Origin: Arthrobacter pigmenti
GTDB taxonomy: Bacteria; Actinomycetota; Actinomycetes; Actinomycetales; Micrococcaceae
DNA length: 64,000 nt
Assembly (NCBI RefSeq): GCF_011927905.1
Contig: NZ_JAATJL010000001.1
Span: 1,612,001-1,676,000, forward strand
Reading direction: 5' to 3'
Part shown: piece by piece, positions 28,403 to 37,143 of the stretch
Position numbering within the stretch: the first letter of the stretch is position 1
Layout: every line of letters begins with the position of its first letter
Notes under the pieces: model-generated
Databases searched by the model: none
What the model saw: only the letters and a program-made list of their open reading frames with translations
What the model was told of the DNA's origin: nothing
Position numbers and translations under genes: made by a program

Positions 28403-30256
28403 TCACTTCTTGGCTTTGTCCTTCGACTCGTCCGAAGACAGTGCGGCGATGAACGCTTCCTGGGGAACCTCCACCCGGCCAACCATCTTCATGCGCTTCT
28501 TGCCTTCCTTCTGCTTTTCCAGCAGCTTGCGCTTTCGGGTGATGTCACCGCCGTAGCACTTGGCAAGCACGTCCTTGCGGATGGCCCGGATGTTTTCCCT
28601 CGCGATAATGCGCGCGCCGATCGCGGCCTGGATGGGTACCTCGAACTGCTGCCGCGGAATGAGCTCGCGCAGCTTCCCGGTCATCATGACCCCGTACGCA
28701 TAGGCCTCATCGCGGTGTGTGATTGCGGAGAAGGCGTCCACCTGCTCCCCCTGGAGCATGATGTCCACCTTGACCAGATCGGCGATCTGGTCGCCGTCGG
28801 CCTTCCAGTCCAGCGAAGCGTACCCTCGGGTTCTGGATTTGAGCATGTCGAAGAAGTCGAAGACAATCTCAGCCAACGGGAGCCGGTAGCGGATCTCCAC
28901 ACGATCCTCGGAAAGATAGTCCATTCCGCCCATGACGCCGCGGCGGCTCTGGCACAGTTCCATGATGGTGCCGACAAACTCGTTGGGGGCCAGGATAGTC
29001 GCCGAGACCATCGGCTCGCGGACCTCGCCGATCTTGCCTATGGGGTACTCGCTGGGGTTGGTAACGTGGACCACGCTTTTGTCCTCAAGCGTCACTTCGT
29101 ACTCGACGTTCGGAGCAGTGGAAATCAGGCTCAGGTTGTACTCGCGTTCGAGGCGTTCACGGGTGATTTCGAGGTGCAGCAGGCCGAGGAACCCTACGCG
29201 GAATCCGAATCCGAGCGCGGCGGATGTCTCAGGCTCATACACCAGCGCCGCATCGTTGAGCATGAGCTTCTCCAGCGCATCACGAAGCACCGGATAGTCG
29301 GCGCCTTCGAGGGGGTACAGGCCGGAGAAGACCATTGGCTTTGCATCCGCATAGCCGCTCAACGACGCCGATGCGGGCTTTGCGAGATTGGTGACGGTAT
29401 CGCCGACCTTGGACTGACGCACATCCTTGACGCCGGTTATGAGGTAGCCCACTTCTCCCACACCCAGCCCTTTGGACGGCGTGGGCTCGGGCGAGCTGAC
29501 ACCGATCTCGAGAAGTTCATGGCTGGCGCGCGTGGACATCATCTGGATGCGTTCGCGCGGGCTCAAGTGCCCGTCGACCACGCGGACGTAGGTCACAACG
29601 CCGCGATAGGTGTCATAGACGGAGTCGAAGATCATCGCACGCGCTGGAGCGTCCGCGTTTCCCACCGGAGCCGGCAGATCCTTCACGATCTTGTCGAGAA
29701 GAGCCTCGACGCCCACTCCGGTCTTTCCCGAAACGAGCAGCACGTCCTCAGGATTGCCGCCGATCAGGTTTGCAAGTTCGGCGGCATACTTTTCAGGCTG
29801 TGCCGCAGGGAGGTCGATCTTGTTCAGGACCGGGATGATCGTCAGGTCGTTTTCCATCGCGAGGTACAGGTTCGCGAGCGTCTGGGCTTCGATTCCCTGA
29901 GCCGCGTCGACAAGAAGAATTGCACCTTCACAGGCTGCCAGGGACCTGGACACCTCATAGGTAAAGTCAACGTGCCCTGGAGTGTCGATCATGTTGAGCG
30001 CGTAGCTCACGCCATCGAGTTCCCAGGGCAGCCTGACTGCCTGGGACTTGATGGTGATGCCCCGCTCACGCTCGATGTCCATCCGGTCCAGGTACTGCGC
30101 CTTCATGTCTCGCTGCTCAACGACACCTGTGAGCTGGAGCATTCGGTCCGCAAGGGTGGACTTGCCGTGGTCGATATGAGCGATGATGCAGAAGTTCCTG
30201 ATGATCGCCGGATCCGTGGCAGCGGGCACCGGGGCGGTGCGGGCCATGGGAGACAC
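28403..30256 (-). CDS. lepA: elongation factor 4 (LepA)
   Basis: A 617-residue ribosome-bound GTPase that assists translation initiation and ribosome assembly. The G domain has [27 protein letters not shown] and NKIDLP. Domains II, III and V follow. The LepA-specific C-terminal domain includes [26 protein letters not shown] 30256 has AAGAGG seven bases upstream, so it is preferred to ATG 30247. It is the first gene of a lepA-hemW pair. Confidence 0.97.
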   Translation of the reverse strand: MSPMARTAPVPAATDPAIIRNFCIIAHIDHGKSTLADRMLQLTGVVEQRDMKAQYLDRMDIERERGITIKSQAVRLPWELDGVSYALNMIDTPGHVDFTYEVSRSLAACEGAILLVDAAQGIEAQTLANLYLAMENDLTIIPVLNKIDLPAAQPEKYAAELANLIGGNPEDVLLVSGKTGVGVEALLDKIVKDLPAPVGNADAPARAMIFDSVYDTYRGVVTYVRVVDGHLSPRERIQMMSTRASHELLEIGVSSPEPTPSKGLGVGEVGYLITGVKDVRQSKVGDTVTNLAKPASASLSGYADAKPMVFSGLYPLEGADYPVLRDALEKLMLNDAALVYEPETSAALGFGFRVGFLGLLHLEITRERLEREYNLSLISTAPNVEYEVTLEDKSVVHVTNPSEYPIGKIGEVREPMVSATILAPNEFVGTIMELCQSRRGVMGGMDYLSEDRVEIRYRLPLAEIVFDFFDMLKSRTRGYASLDWKADGDQIADLVKVDIMLQGEQVDAFSAITHRDEAYAYGVMMTGKLRELIPRQQFEVPIQAAIGARIIARENIRAIRKDVLAKCYGGDITRKRKLLEKQKEGKKRMKMVGRVEVPQEAFIAALSSDESKDKAKK

Positions 30257-30432
30257 TCGATACCTCTTGCTTCTTGGGACAGTTGATGGATGCTTCCGTT
30301 CCAGTCACCGCGGACGACGCCGGCGGCGCACCGTCGGCGCGGACTCATGCGTTTCTTATTCTCCCACGCCCACCGGCAGACCTTGGAATCTGGGCAGTAT
30401 TCCGTCCATCCGGCTGCAGGTAATCTGACGGC

Positions 30433-30939
30433 ATGGCTTCACGACTAAGCGCCGTCATCCGGAAGGCCGGAGCGGCCCTGAAGGAATTCACTCAGCTACA
30501 GGCGTCCCGCAAACGTACAAGGGACGGTCATCGTCCCGATGCCCTCAATCCGCGTCCCAAAGCCGGAGGCGCGCGACTGGGCTATGCGCCCTCCCCCGGT
30601 CACACCGCCGACCCGGGCGAGATCGTGTGGACATGGGTTCCCTACGAGGATGACCCTTCACAGGGCAAGGACCGACCCGTCCTGATTATCGGAACCGAGG
30701 GAAGTGTGCTGCTGGGTCTGATGCTGACGTCGCGGGATCGCAACAACGAGTCCGGCCGCGACGAAGGCTACATCGACATTGGTACCGGGGCATGGGATAG
30801 AAAGGGCAGGGAGAGTGAGGTTTACCTGGATCGCGTGCTTCGAGTCGATCCCCCGGCCGTGCGCCGCATTGGTGCGGTGCTTCATCGTTCCCGGTTCGAG
30901 AAGGTGATCGACGGACTGGAAAGGCGGGCAGGGCGATAG
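30433..30939 (+). CDS. PemK/MazF-fold protein without adjacent antitoxin
   Basis: A 168-residue protein with a PemK/MazF-like domain from about residue 60 (GEIVWTWVPYEDDPSQGKDRP, followed by VLII). The first 60 residues are basic and unconserved in appearance. MazF-type toxins are RNA-cutting enzymes paired with a small antitoxin, but no antitoxin-like gene precedes or follows here. The gene stands between lepA and rpsT, both translation genes, which fits a housekeeping member of the fold found in many actinobacteria. Activity cannot be judged from sequence alone. Confidence 0.85.
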   Translation: MASRLSAVIRKAGAALKEFTQLQASRKRTRDGHRPDALNPRPKAGGARLGYAPSPGHTADPGEIVWTWVPYEDDPSQGKDRPVLIIGTEGSVLLGLMLTSRDRNNESGRDEGYIDIGTGAWDRKGRESEVYLDRVLRVDPPAVRRIGAVLHRSRFEKVIDGLERRAGR

Positions 30940-30989
30940 CGCTTCGACCGGACGGTGCCGCGAACCGCCGTCGTCGTTCCGACCGGAGA

Positions 30990-31019
30990 TTGTGCCCACT
31001 TTCTGGTAGCCTGTATAGC
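30990..31019 (+). promoter_or_regulatory. probable sigma-70-type promoter of rpsT
   Basis: TTGTGC (30990-30995), an 18-base spacer, then TATAGC (31014-31019). It leaves a leader of about 120 bases before the rpsT start. No ribosomal-protein binding structure was identified in that leader. Confidence 0.5.
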
Positions 31020-31143
31020 TGTGTGTCCGCGCAGGTCGACGGGCACTTTGGCTCGGCCGCCACGGCATCCCCACGCCGCTCAGTCAATGGCCGCACCGAA
31101 AATCCCTCACCGACCAGTCCGCAATACAAAGAGAGTCTTATAC

Positions 31144-31407
31144 GTGGCAAATATCAAGTCCCAAAAAAAGCGCATTCTCACCAATGAGAAGGCTCGTCAG
31201 CGCAATAACTCGGTCAAGTCCGAGTTGAAGACTGCGATCCGCGCCGTCAACACCGCCGTGGAGTCCACCGATAAGGACGCCGCTGCGGCCGCGCTCGCCG
31301 TTGCCAGCCGCAAGCTGGACAAGGCCGTGAGCAAGGGCGTTCTGCATAAGAACAACGCTGCCAACCGCAAGTCGGGTATCGCGAAGCGCGTAAACGCGCT
31401 CAGCTAA
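31144..31407 (+). CDS. rpsT: 30S ribosomal protein S20
   Basis: An 87-residue basic helical protein that binds 16S rRNA early in 30S assembly. [20 protein letters not shown] at the N terminus is diagnostic. The start is GTG 31144 with AAAGAGAG upstream; a longer upstream frame adds 63 residues unlike S20. It is a single-gene unit with its own promoter and a perfect terminator. Confidence 0.98.
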   Translation: MANIKSQKKRILTNEKARQRNNSVKSELKTAIRAVNTAVESTDKDAAAAALAVASRKLDKAVSKGVLHKNNAANRKSGIAKRVNALS

Positions 31408-31421
31408 CTGCGCTGAAGGTG

Positions 31422-31458
31422 AAGTGGCCGGTCCCTCAAAGGGACCGGCCACTTTTTT
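31422..31458 (+). terminator. strong intrinsic terminator of rpsT
   Basis: AAGTGGCCGGTCCC (31422-31435), loop TCAAA, GGGACCGGCCACTT (31441-31454), then more T: a 14-bp exact stem followed by six T in total. It lies 15 bases past the rpsT stop codon and just before the holA stop on the other strand. Confidence 0.95.
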
Positions 31459-31471
31459 GTTCAATCTGCAG

Positions 31472-32461
31472 TCAACGGATACCGCCGAGCGAAATAGCGG
31501 CCACAGCACGCTCCACCGCGTACACGGGATCCCTCGCCTCTCCCTTGACCTGCGCGTCGGCCTCCGCGAGGACCTGGATGCAGTAGTTCAGCCCCTCCGG
31601 AGTCCATCGCTGCGCTTCCCTCCGTGCCTGGTCCACCTGCCACGGAGCCATTCCCAATTCCTTGGCGAGCTGGGCCGAACCGCCGCGCACGCCATAGACC
31701 TTCGCGACTGCACGCAGCTTCATGGCCAGAGCAGCCACAAGCGGTACGGGATCGGCCCCCGTGGACAGTGCATGGCGCAGCATGGCCAGTGCCTGGCCTC
31801 CGCGACCCGCTAGCGCGGCGTCAGCAACTTTGAACCCTGTGGCTTCAATCCGTCCGCCAAAGTACTTCTCCACCGTTTCCGCACCGAGCACGCCTTCGGT
31901 GTCCGAAATCAACTGCTGGCAGGAGGCCGCCAACTCCGAGAGGTTGGATCCGACGGCAGCGACGAGTGCCCGCACCGCGTCAGGGTCAGCGCGCCGCCTG
32001 GCGGCACGGAACTCGGCGGAGACAAAGTCAATCTTCTCTGAATCCTTCTTCAGTGGCTGACAATCAACGACTGTCGCCTTTCCAGCCTTCAGCTGGTCGA
32101 GAAGTTTCTTGCCACGGGTTCCGCCGCTGTGGTGCATCACGAGGACAACATCGGGCGCGGGGTCGATGAGATACGCCAGCGCGTCCTGCAGGAAGGCATC
32201 GCTCATCTGGGAGAGCCCCGTTGCCTCGATGACCTTCGTTCCACCGAACAGGGAAGGGCTGCCCAGGACGATGAGCGCCCCGGCTTCATACTGCGCCGCA
32301 TCCAGTCGGACGGTGTCGACGTCAGGTTCAAGCTCGCGCATCCGCGTCCTCACCGCCTCGAAGCTGCGCATTGCAAGATACTCCTCGGGCCCCGACAACA
32401 GGATCACCGGGGCGGGGGCCACCTCACGCCAGCTTGTGGCGCTCGACGCTGATGGGCTCAC
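31472..32461 (-). CDS. holA: DNA polymerase III delta subunit
   Basis: A 329-residue clamp-loader subunit that opens the sliding clamp. The N-terminal domain begins APVILLSGPEEYLAMRSFEAVR. The central part has VVLVMHHSGGTRGKKLLDQLK, and the C-terminal collar domain ends AVERAVAAISLGGIR. The start is GTG 32461 with a weak ribosome site. It follows comEC by 78 bases in the comEA-comEC-holA order, which is conserved in many Gram-positive bacteria; rpsT lies beyond it on the opposite strand. Confidence 0.94.
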   Translation of the reverse strand: MSPSASSATSWREVAPAPVILLSGPEEYLAMRSFEAVRTRMRELEPDVDTVRLDAAQYEAGALIVLGSPSLFGGTKVIEATGLSQMSDAFLQDALAYLIDPAPDVVLVMHHSGGTRGKKLLDQLKAGKATVVDCQPLKKDSEKIDFVSAEFRAARRRADPDAVRALVAAVGSNLSELAASCQQLISDTEGVLGAETVEKYFGGRIEATGFKVADAALAGRGGQALAMLRHALSTGADPVPLVAALAMKLRAVAKVYGVRGGSAQLAKELGMAPWQVDQARREAQRWTPEGLNYCIQVLAEADAQVKGEARDPVYAVERAVAAISLGGIR

Positions 32462-32539
32462 GTAGGTTCGGACTCCTCGCTGGAAGGTGGTGTGGCTGGG
32501 TCAACTTTGCCATGGGTGACGGTCACAGGCCAAAGGCCC

Positions 32540-35134
32540 TCACAGGGATCGGATCCGGAGGGTGCCATCATCAGCGAACAGGAAGAACGAGCCGCGCTGG
32601 TCCGTGCGCGCGGCATATACACCGGCAGCGTCCAGCGCATCGAGGGTGGCCGGATGTGGGTGCCCGTAGTCGTTGTGCCTTCCCGCAGATATGAGCGCGA
32701 CGGAGGGCGACGTCGCCTCGATCAGGCGATGTCCGCCGTTGCGGGCGCCGTGATGGGCGACCTTTAGGATGTCGACACCGGAGAGTGTGAGATCGCGGTG
32801 GGCGACCAACATCTCGTCAGCCGCTTCCTCTTCGATATCTCCGGTGAACAGGACGTCGACCGGTGAACGGCCGTCAGTGCCACCCGTGGTGACAAGGACC
32901 ACAGCTGAGGCGTCGTTCTCCGAGGCGTCGGTGACGTCTGGAAAGGGCCAAAGTGCCGTCCAAGTGGTACTCCCGAGAGCGCCTGTATCCCCAGCCACAA
33001 TCGGTTCCGGGACAAGACCTGCGTCCGTTGTTGCTTCGATCACTTCATCCGGCAACGCAGCTTCGGATGTCGAGTAGAGCAACCGCCGCACCGGACGGTC
33101 CGAGAAGACTCCCTCTATCCCGCCGTAGTGATCCTGGTGCAGATGCGTGATGACCAGGAGGTCTACAGTCTCAACCTGCAAGGCGTCCAGGCAGCGGTCG
33201 ATCAGTGCAGGGTCGGGACCTGCGTCAAACACCATGGCGCTGTGTTCTCCCGTCCTGACAACAAACCCGTCGCCCTGACCCACATCACAACCCGCGATTG
33301 TCCACTCCGCTGTCTCATGCACCGCGCCCGCGGCAGCCCACAGACCTGCACAACCGAGAGCGAATCCGGCAGCCACCCATTTCAGCGCGCGGATGCGTAT
33401 ACCCCGGACTGCTGACCGTGCCTTCGCAGCCGCTGACCTGACGACTGCGCGCAGCGGTTGCCACCACACTGCGACGGCAAGTACCGCCAGGCTGGAAAGG
33501 GCACTGAGAGCGGCGCCTCCAGCCCCCGAGGGCCACGGAATGACGGCGAGCGGAGCCGATGCGAAGAAGCCAGCGACGCCGGCCACCCACGATGCGCCCC
33601 AACCTGCGGCAACGGCGAAGGGTAGTGCTGCAAGTGGCAGCAGGGAGACGAGCATTACCGCGAGCATCCCGGCGATGGTGATGAAGGGTACTACCGGTGC
33701 CGCTGCGATGTTTGCCAGCAGGGAGTAAGTCGGAATTGCAGGTTGGATCAGAATGAGGATAGGCGTGCAGAAGAGCTGCGCCGCGAGCGGCACGGCCAGG
33801 AGTTGGGCGATCCAGCGTGGCAGCAGGGTCTCGAGGCGTTGTACAAGCAGCGGTCCGGCAAGTACCAGACCTGAGGTGGCCGCGACCGAAAGAATGAAGG
33901 CGTACTCCCCGCTGAGCCAGGGATCAACTGCCAGCAGGGCGGCGATGGAGAGGAACAGCAGAGTCATGGACAGTCTGCCCCGCCCGGTGAGTACAGCGAG
34001 CACACCTATTGACCCCATGACCGCCGCGCGCAGCACACTCGGTTCCGGTCGGACGAGGAGAACAAAGGCTACGAGGGAGACTATGCCGCCGAGAGCCGCC
34101 GCCCATCGTGGGAGCCGGAATGCTCTGCAGGAGAGGAAGACGAACGCCAGTACGTAGCTGCAGTTCGCCCCGGAGACGGCGGTCAAGTGAGTCAGGCCAG
34201 TGGACTGCATCCTCACGACAAGATCCTCAGCCACCACCGAACGGGCTCCGATCACCATTCCCGCCATGAGCCCGTCATCCGGGGCACCTGTGCTGCCCGC
34301 CAGCGTCAGGAAACGCTCCCGGACCTGCTCCATTGGTCCGGTTTCAGTCTCGTGCTCCAGCCTGTCCGGAGCGGTTGACCCGATCATCAGCGCCCGGGCA
34401 CGCTCCCCGGGATCCGTGGCGGTGACCTTGCCCGCCGCCCGGACCATGTCGCCGTCTTTCACTGCACTCCAGTCGTCCCCGCCCAGCACCACCAGTGGGA
34501 TGCTCGCGGTAAAGCGCTCACCGCCGAAGGTACCCTCGAGCAGCGTTGCCTCAAGAATCCAGCGGGGACTTCCGTCCAGATCCGGCGCGGAAGCGCGCGA
34601 GGCATCCCCGGTGGCGAGCAATTTCGCGGTTATATGGCCTTCTGACGCGATTGCGGCTTCCATGGGCTCAGAACCCTGCTGGTCGATCCGGGCCGCTGTC
34701 GGCAGACAAATCATCGCTGCAGCACCCGTTGCCACCAGGATGACCTGCAGAATGCGGCAGTGCTTCCTTCGATACCCGACAAACGCCATGCAACCCAACG
34801 CAACGGTCGTGAGAACAAATCCCAGCATGAGCGCCGCCGGTGCATCGAGGCGCACGGCCAGAACGGCGGCGATCCACGCCGCTACGGCCGCCGGCAGCAG
34901 GCGCAGGTCCCGGACTGGTCTCCCGGTCTCGTCGGGCTCCACATTGCGGTCCTCGTGGCTTCGCCGTTTCAGCCACGACAGCTTCTGCGCCAAGTGCGTG
35001 GCGATACGCCGGTCCCGGCTGGCCGTTATTGACGCATTATTGCCCGTTGGACGGCCATGCGAACCAGTCCGCGCCGGACTCTGTCCAGCAGCTGAAACCA
35101 GGAATCGGTCCCATCGGGCCCTCCGTCCGGTCAT
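32540..35134 (-). CDS. comEC: ComEC/Rec2 family DNA uptake channel protein
   Basis: An 864-residue membrane protein predicted to carry single-stranded DNA across the membrane. An N-terminal region with two or three helices is followed by the competence domain with about ten helices, containing TGLTHLTAVSGANCSYV. The C-terminal metallo-beta-lactamase-like domain has THLHQDHYGG, the metal-binding HxHxDH. ATG 35134 shares one base with the comEA stop codon (TGATG), so it is preferred to an upstream frame of 35 more residues. No pilus genes are present in this window, so transformability cannot be judged. Confidence 0.94.
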   Translation of the reverse strand: MTGRRARWDRFLVSAAGQSPARTGSHGRPTGNNASITASRDRRIATHLAQKLSWLKRRSHEDRNVEPDETGRPVRDLRLLPAAVAAWIAAVLAVRLDAPAALMLGFVLTTVALGCMAFVGYRRKHCRILQVILVATGAAAMICLPTAARIDQQGSEPMEAAIASEGHITAKLLATGDASRASAPDLDGSPRWILEATLLEGTFGGERFTASIPLVVLGGDDWSAVKDGDMVRAAGKVTATDPGERARALMIGSTAPDRLEHETETGPMEQVRERFLTLAGSTGAPDDGLMAGMVIGARSVVAEDLVVRMQSTGLTHLTAVSGANCSYVLAFVFLSCRAFRLPRWAAALGGIVSLVAFVLLVRPEPSVLRAAVMGSIGVLAVLTGRGRLSMTLLFLSIAALLAVDPWLSGEYAFILSVAATSGLVLAGPLLVQRLETLLPRWIAQLLAVPLAAQLFCTPILILIQPAIPTYSLLANIAAAPVVPFITIAGMLAVMLVSLLPLAALPFAVAAGWGASWVAGVAGFFASAPLAVIPWPSGAGGAALSALSSLAVLAVAVWWQPLRAVVRSAAAKARSAVRGIRIRALKWVAAGFALGCAGLWAAAGAVHETAEWTIAGCDVGQGDGFVVRTGEHSAMVFDAGPDPALIDRCLDALQVETVDLLVITHLHQDHYGGIEGVFSDRPVRRLLYSTSEAALPDEVIEATTDAGLVPEPIVAGDTGALGSTTWTALWPFPDVTDASENDASAVVLVTTGGTDGRSPVDVLFTGDIEEEAADEMLVAHRDLTLSGVDILKVAHHGARNGGHRLIEATSPSVALISAGRHNDYGHPHPATLDALDAAGVYAARTDQRGSFFLFADDGTLRIRSL

Positions 35135-36066
35135 CAGATAGTAACCAGAGGCAGAAGTGCTTCGAGCATGGCGGGGCCAATGCCTGGAATTGCGTCGAGC
35201 TCCTCCGCGCGGGTAAAGGCCCCGTGCTCCGTGCGCCATTGAACAATCCGCTCGGCGAGGACCGGACCAACCTTGGGCAACTCCTCCAGCTCTGAAATCT
35301 CCGCCGTGTTCAGATTCACGAGGGGCACTGAGTCCGGAGCCGAACCGCTGGGTGCCTGACCGGCATTCGCAGCGACGGGCGGAATGGCTTCGCCCACCCG
35401 GGGGATTACAACCTGCTGTCCGTCCACCACGACAGCAGCAAGGTTCACGGCGGACAAATCAGCCTCGGCAAGGGCGCCGCCGGCCGATTCCAGAACCTCA
35501 AAGACCCGCGAGCCGGGAACAGCCTCGACGACTCCCGGGGAAAGGACAGCTCCGGCGACATGCACGACCACGCGGCCCGCCTCCGGCTGGCCAGCCGAAT
35601 CCTTCGTGGCAACGCCCGCGCCCTCTGCATCTGCTGCCGGCGGGCCGTCCTTAGCTTCGGCGGGCATCTCACCGGTCGTGCCCTGGCTGGATGTCGATGG
35701 CGCTGACGAATTAACCGGTGAAGCTTCGATGGGTATCACCTCCCCCTGGTTACGGTCGATCGAGGTGAACGCCCACACCCCCACTGCGAGTGCGCACCCC
35801 GCGGCGACGAGGGCGGCGCGACGGGTTGCCACCCAGCGCCTGCCCGTTCCCGCGGAGGTTTCCGCACCGGACGGATCCTCAGCCCCAAAATCCTCTTCAT
35901 AAACCCGGTCAATATGCTCTGTGTCGGCTCCTGGTTCTTGCGGAGAGATGGCTGAGCTCCCTTCGGAACCCGGTTCGCGATCGAATGAAACCGCACCTGC
36001 GAGTATTCGGTCCAACCGGTCAGGACTGCGGTTGGACGTGCCCGTCGCCCAGCGGTGCCTTGCCAT
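35134..36066 (-). CDS. comEA: ComEA family DNA-binding protein
   Basis: A 310-residue membrane-anchored protein. One helix lies near residues 83-101, with a basic stretch before it. A Ser/Pro/Ala-rich linker leads to an SLBB domain (VVVHVAGAVLSPGVVEAV) and a C-terminal helix-hairpin-helix pair (LVNLNTAEISELEELPKVGP and LDAIPGIGPAMLEALL) that binds double-stranded DNA. ATG 36066 is chosen; a GTG seven codons upstream is possible and neither has a clear ribosome site. It is coupled to comEC by a one-base overlap. Confidence 0.93.
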   Translation of the reverse strand: MARHRWATGTSNRSPDRLDRILAGAVSFDREPGSEGSSAISPQEPGADTEHIDRVYEEDFGAEDPSGAETSAGTGRRWVATRRAALVAAGCALAVGVWAFTSIDRNQGEVIPIEASPVNSSAPSTSSQGTTGEMPAEAKDGPPAADAEGAGVATKDSAGQPEAGRVVVHVAGAVLSPGVVEAVPGSRVFEVLESAGGALAEADLSAVNLAAVVVDGQQVVIPRVGEAIPPVAANAGQAPSGSAPDSVPLVNLNTAEISELEELPKVGPVLAERIVQWRTEHGAFTRAEELDAIPGIGPAMLEALLPLVTI

Positions 36067-36185
36067 GGCACGAGCGTATGGTGGCACACCCCGGGATCAT
36101 CCGTCCCGTACGCGCTATGTGGATAAGCCGCCCAAACAGCGTCCGATGTGGAGGACCAGAGCTCGCGGGGAGTCGTCGCGGAAGA

Positions 36186-37115
36186 CTATCCGCCGAACCG
36201 ACGAAGTGGGTCGCAGACAGCGACCGCAAGGACGCCAAGACCGGTGTGAGCAGCCAATACGGCAGGCAAGCGGGTCAACACTGGTTCCGCGTCGCCCAGG
36301 ATACGGGCCGCTGCCGCTTCCGCCTGGGCGCGGTTTCCGAAGTAGTGGAAAGCCGCGATGCTGCCCTCTGGCCGGTCCCGCAGCTCCGCCACTACCAGTT
36401 CGTCGAGGCGTTGTTTCGCGCGCGCGGCCGTACGAATACGCTCCAAGGGCTCAATGGCGCCGTCCTTCACCGTCAGGATCGGCTTCACGGAGAGCAAGGT
36501 CCCGATCATTCCCGCCGCGGGGCCGATCCGACCGCCCCGGCGCAACTGGTCCAGGCTGGGCACGTAGAAAAGGAGTCTTGTGCGGGAGCAGGTCTCTGCA
36601 GCCAGCTTTGCCGCCTCCTGGGCATCGGCACCATTCCGCAGTGCCAGGCAGGCGGACGCAACACCGGCACCCTGCGCCATGGCGACCGTCGCGCTGTCCA
36701 CCACATGCACCGGAATGGAGACCGAGCGCGCAGCCCAGCGGGCCGCGTCCACGGTGCCGGACAGTTTGCCTGACAGGTGAATGGAGACGATCTCCCCTGC
36801 ACCTTCAGCTTCCAGCCGCCGGTAAACGCTCTGGAACTGTCCTGGCGCGGGCCGGGATGTGCGCACGTCGGCACCCTCTGCCAGGGCAACCGACAATGGC
36901 TCGATCAGGTTGTCGCTGCCCTCCCCGTAGTGGCGGCCCGAGATGATCACAGGCATCGGCACGATGGTGACTCCCACGGCGGGGCCGTCCCCGGTTACCC
37001 ACTCATTCGGAAGCGCCGCGGCAGAGTCGGTGACGACCGCCGTCGTCGTTCCCGGTCCTGCCTCTGGATCCCTGGTTACCCACCATGGCGCCGGACGCCG
37101 TTCGAACCATCTCAT
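36186..37115 (-). CDS. DegV family fatty-acid-binding protein
   Basis: A 309-residue DegV protein, a family that binds a fatty acid and, as FakB in firmicutes, presents it to a kinase. VVTDSAAALP, SIHLSGKLSGT (binding Ser region) and GRIGPAAGMIGTLLSVKPIL are family signatures. AAGGAG stands nine bases before ATG 37115. No FakA kinase gene is adjacent. It follows leuS by 28 bases on the same strand and may be cotranscribed with it. Confidence 0.93.
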   Translation of the reverse strand: MRWFERRPAPWWVTRDPEAGPGTTTAVVTDSAAALPNEWVTGDGPAVGVTIVPMPVIISGRHYGEGSDNLIEPLSVALAEGADVRTSRPAPGQFQSVYRRLEAEGAGEIVSIHLSGKLSGTVDAARWAARSVSIPVHVVDSATVAMAQGAGVASACLALRNGADAQEAAKLAAETCSRTRLLFYVPSLDQLRRGGRIGPAAGMIGTLLSVKPILTVKDGAIEPLERIRTAARAKQRLDELVVAELRDRPEGSIAAFHYFGNRAQAEAAAARILGDAEPVLTRLPAVLAAHTGLGVLAVAVCDPLRRFGG

Positions 37116-37143
37116 GGTTCAGCGCTCCTTGTCGGGTACCCGA

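Noticed and set aside
30183..30428. Possible antitoxin frame upstream of the PemK-like gene
   Set aside because: The 81-codon frame overlaps the lepA 5' end in antisense, has no antitoxin-like pattern and no ribosome site.
30955..31143. 63-residue N-terminal extension of S20
   Set aside because: S20 proteins begin with MANIKSQ. The extension covers the promoter and leader and is rich in Pro and Arg without conservation.
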